From Vulcanimicrobiota bacterium (lineage in GTDB: Bacteria; Vulcanimicrobiota; Vulcanimicrobiia; Vulcanimicrobiales; Vulcanimicrobiaceae): a stretch of 6,215 nt of DNA. Positions 4,873 through 6,215 of this stretch are shown one piece after another (position 1 is the stretch's first letter; the number at the start of each line of letters is the position of its first letter). The notes under the pieces are model-generated. The model was not told where the DNA came from and did not search any database. It worked only from the letters and a program-made list of their open reading frames with translations. The position numbers were made by a program, and so were the translations under genes. Location of the stretch: assembly GCA_003133185.1 (NCBI GenBank), contig PKWF01000272.1, positions 42,705 through 48,919 of the forward strand. Direction: 5' to 3'.

Positions 4873-5663
4873 GCGTTTTCGAGCGCCGAAGGGATCGCAA
4901 AGTCATCGGTATCCGCCGACGGCATGATCGTCAGAATGGGTTTCGTGCGGGCGTAGCGCAGCGCGTCGTCCACGGAAGCGAAGGAAGAGAGCCGCTCGAG
5001 ATGCTTGATCGTCGGATAGACGAGATGCAACGTTCCCGCGCGTTGCAGCTCGAGTGCTCGAGAGGGTGCGATCCACATTCCGTCGTGCGTCTCGTGCGCG
5101 TCGGCATCTGCCACTTGATTCGTTGGAGCGACTGCGAAAAAGAAGTGCGTGTTATAGCGGCGCGGCTCGCTGGGCGGCGTGATCCAATGCGAAAAGAGCG
5201 TCAGCGCGCGCGCATCGGCGAACCAATCGTGAGCGCGTAAAAAATCCGCGAAGGCCAGCTCGCCCTTGCGAACCGCGATGCGATCGGCAGAGACGAGCGT
5301 TCCGTCTGCGTCCGTCGCTACGGGTCGCTGCGACGGATCGCACGCGAGCAGGACGCCGGCCTCCTCGAAGAGTTCGCGAAGCGCGGCCACCAGCACGCTC
5401 CGAGCGGCATCTTCATCGATGGCCGGCTCGCTGCTGGCCAAAGCAGGGGAAATCGTCGCTCGAAACTCTTCACGGAGCCGATCGGCGTCGAGGCCGACGG
5501 TTCGGTCCCGCGCCTCCGGTGTGGCGTCCTGCGCCTCGATCGTCCCGCCCGGAAAGACGAAGGCGTCGGGCGCAAAGGCGCTGCTCGCGCTACGACGCGT
5601 CAGATAGACCTCCAGGGGCGAACGAACGAGGATGACCGTCGCCGCCAAGCGCACATGGCTCAC
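4866..5663 (-). CDS. NUDIX hydrolase, NUDT19-like with split Nudix box
   Basis: A 265-residue NUDIX-family hydrolase. The fold begins with RLAATVILV (5-13), a common opening for this family. FPGG (37-40) starts the Nudix box, but the catalytic helix R96-ELFEEAGV (96-104) comes about 50 residues later, so the box is interrupted by a long insertion as in NUDT19-type enzymes. REL-x-EE-x-G residues for metal binding are all present. WITPP and RRYNTHFFF (about 160-176) are further typical segments. Relatives split CoA or nucleoside diphosphate derivatives; the actual substrate is not visible. No ATG is available near the conserved start, so a GTG is used: 5663 is listed, with AGGA 12 bases upstream, while GTGs at 5684 and 5654 are alternatives. 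The open frame continues upstream as Arg-rich sequence antisense to the isomerase gene, which is not credible protein. It is first of three coupled leftward genes. Confidence 0.88.
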   Translation of the reverse strand: MSHVRLAATVILVRSPLEVYLTRRSASSAFAPDAFVFPGGTIEAQDATPEARDRTVGLDADRLREEFRATISPALASSEPAIDEDAARSVLVAALRELFEEAGVLLACDPSQRPVATDADGTLVSADRIAVRKGELAFADFLRAHDWFADARALTLFSHWITPPSEPRRYNTHFFFAVAPTNQVADADAHETHDGMWIAPSRALELQRAGTLHLVYPTIKHLERLSSFASVDDALRYARTKPILTIMPSADTDDFAIPSALENAW

Positions 5664-5704
5664 GAGGCGGTAGCGTCCTGTCACGCTGTGGCGAAAACCT
5701 CTCG
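5664..5704. other. Short divergent gap between the NUDIX operon and the isomerase gene
   Basis: Only about 41 bases separate the two divergent starts, so promoters for at least one direction must lie within the opposite gene's 5' end. I see no convincing -35/-10 pair and no strong Shine-Dalgarno before the isomerase ATG at 5705, so that gene may be leaderless or weakly initiated. Minus-strand AGGA around 5679-5676 is the best ribosome-site candidate for the NUDIX gene. Confidence 0.35.
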
Positions 5705-6139
5705 ATGCAAATAGCACTGGGCAGCGACATGAGGGCCGACCTTCTCGAGGCGATCGACCGGTGGTTGCGCGCGCACGGTCACGTGGTGCGTCGGTTCGGC
5801 GCCTTTGCGCCCGAAGCCGACGAGGCTTGGTCGTCGGTCGGGCGAAGCGTGGGCGCCGCCGTCGCGAACGGCGAGGCGGACTTCGGGATTCTCTGCTGTT
5901 GGACCGGGACGGGCGTGAGCATCGCGGCAAATAAGGTGCCCGGTATTCGCGCGGCGCTCTGCGGCGATGCCGCGACCGCTCGCGGCGCGCGCGAGTGGAA
6001 CGATGCCAACGTGCTCTGCTTGAGCCTTCGCGCAACCTCGGCGGCCGTGGCGGACGAGATGCTCGAAGCTTGGTTCGCCGGCACCGTCACCCAAGACCCC
6101 ACCTACCGCGCGATGATCGCCGACATCAGCAAGCTTTAA
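5705..6139 (+). CDS. rpiB: RpiB/LacAB-family sugar-phosphate isomerase, divergent active site
   Basis: A 144-residue protein of ordinary RpiB length. IALGSD (3-8) opens the Rossmann-like fold, and the family core GILCCWTGTGVSIAANK (61-77) followed by VPGIRAALC (78-86) and NDANVL (99-104) is unmistakable. C65 aligns with the catalytic-base Cys of E. coli RpiB, which interconverts ribose 5-phosphate and ribulose 5-phosphate. Three usual active-site positions differ: the His of the SDHAG motif is M9, the Gly after the catalytic Cys is W66, and the ring-opening His of the REHND motif is W98. Internal consistency (W66 and W98 with an intact core) and my recollection of similar CWTGTG/WNDAN sequences suggest a real subfamily rather than decay. 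The substrate may therefore be another sugar phosphate, or an already open-chain one. The gene symbol denotes the family only. Confidence 0.88.
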   Translation: MQIALGSDMRADLLEAIDRWLRAHGHVVRRFGAFAPEADEAWSSVGRSVGAAVANGEADFGILCCWTGTGVSIAANKVPGIRAALCGDAATARGAREWNDANVLCLSLRATSAAVADEMLEAWFAGTVTQDPTYRAMIADISKL

Positions 6140-6215
6140 GGGGTGGTTCTTTTCGTCTTGGACGGGGCGGCCGCTAGGAGCGACGGCCCGACGTGAACTA
6201 TTGCGTTCACGAGGG
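6140..6215. other. Downstream gap with no recognised gene
   Basis: After the isomerase stop, no full gene is recognisable before the window ends. A GTG at 6193 preceded by AGGAG at 6176-6180 (12-base spacing) could begin a rightward gene with (M)NYCVHE, but only seven codons are visible. A frame from GTG 6143 closes after 17 codons and is not credible. Confidence 0.4.
6192..6211. repeat. Inverted repeat with 7-bp arms and 6-base spacer
   Basis: CGTGAAC (6192-6198) and GTTCACG (6205-6211) are perfect reverse complements separated by TATTGC. The 20-bp dyad has the size and spacing of a dimeric repressor operator, and could also fold as an RNA hairpin. No T-run follows before the window ends four bases later, so a terminator cannot be judged. 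It overlaps a possible GTG start at 6193. Confidence 0.45.

Noticed and set aside
4150..4956. 268-codon plus-strand open frame antisense to the MBL gene
   Set aside because: The opposite strand has complete metal-ligand motifs; the plus frame is Arg-rich with no recognisable domain, as expected of GC-rich shadow frames.
5049..5062. Tandem CTCGAG-TG-CTCGAG
   Set aside because: Lies in the middle of the NUDIX gene in Leu/Glu/Ser/Arg codons; short palindromic hexamers are frequent at this GC content.
5664..6035. Upstream extension of the NUDIX gene to an ATG at 6035
   Set aside because: The extra 124 residues are Arg/Ser/Pro-rich low-complexity sequence antisense to the isomerase gene; the recognisable family N-terminus begins near 5663.
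6143..6196. 17-codon reading frame starting GTG right after the isomerase stop
   Set aside because: It closes after 17 codons, has no correctly spaced ribosome site and its product has no recognisable feature.

Overview
The window is a densely packed, GC-rich stretch of bacterial chromosome holding nine intact protein genes, one small membrane-protein gene and possibly the tail of an eleventh gene. No tRNA, rRNA, CRISPR array, insertion sequence or phage gene is visible, and no gene-free stretch reaches 300 bases. The BolA/monothiol-glutaredoxin pair and a lipobox protein suggest an aerobic bacterium, probably diderm. Clearly Gram-positive-type features are lacking. I cannot name the phylum; an uncultured high-GC lineage such as Eremiobacterota would fit, but that is a guess.

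Layout. A plus-strand cupin gene (62-547) converges on, and overlaps by 14 bases, a leftward sulfur/iron-sulfur operon: small membrane protein (2250-1996), BolA (1999-1763), CGFT glutaredoxin (1753-1394) and two-domain sulfurtransferase (1376-534). Its genes are joined by a GTGA start/stop overlap and by gaps of 9 and 17 bases. Divergent from it is a plus-strand quinone-oxidoreductase-like MDR dehydrogenase (2318-3331). That gene converges, with an 18-base gap, on a second leftward operon: NUDIX hydrolase (5663-4866), metallo-beta-lactamase-fold hydrolase (4872-3958) and a secreted lipoprotein (3964-3350). Each junction there is a 7-base start/stop overlap. Divergent from this operon is an RpiB/LacAB-family sugar-phosphate isomerase (5705-6139). 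The last 76 bases hold no recognised gene but contain a 7-bp inverted repeat.

How the genes may work together. BolA and CGFS-type glutaredoxins are known partners that bind a shared [2Fe-2S] cluster. Placing a mercaptopyruvate/thiosulfate-type sulfurtransferase third in the same transcript suggests a compact sulfur-handling and Fe-S-trafficking unit, with the small membrane protein of unknown role in front. The NUDIX and MBL enzymes resemble the NUDT19-like and LACTB2-like families, so that operon may deal with nucleotide or CoA derivatives or RNA; the lipoprotein's role there is unknown.

Points of note are the CGFT rather than CGFS glutaredoxin, the isomerase with tryptophans in place of the usual post-cysteine Gly and ring-opening His, and the Cys-rich lipoprotein that resembles a 3D/double-psi-barrel domain. 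Nothing here is clearly a new defence or mobile system.
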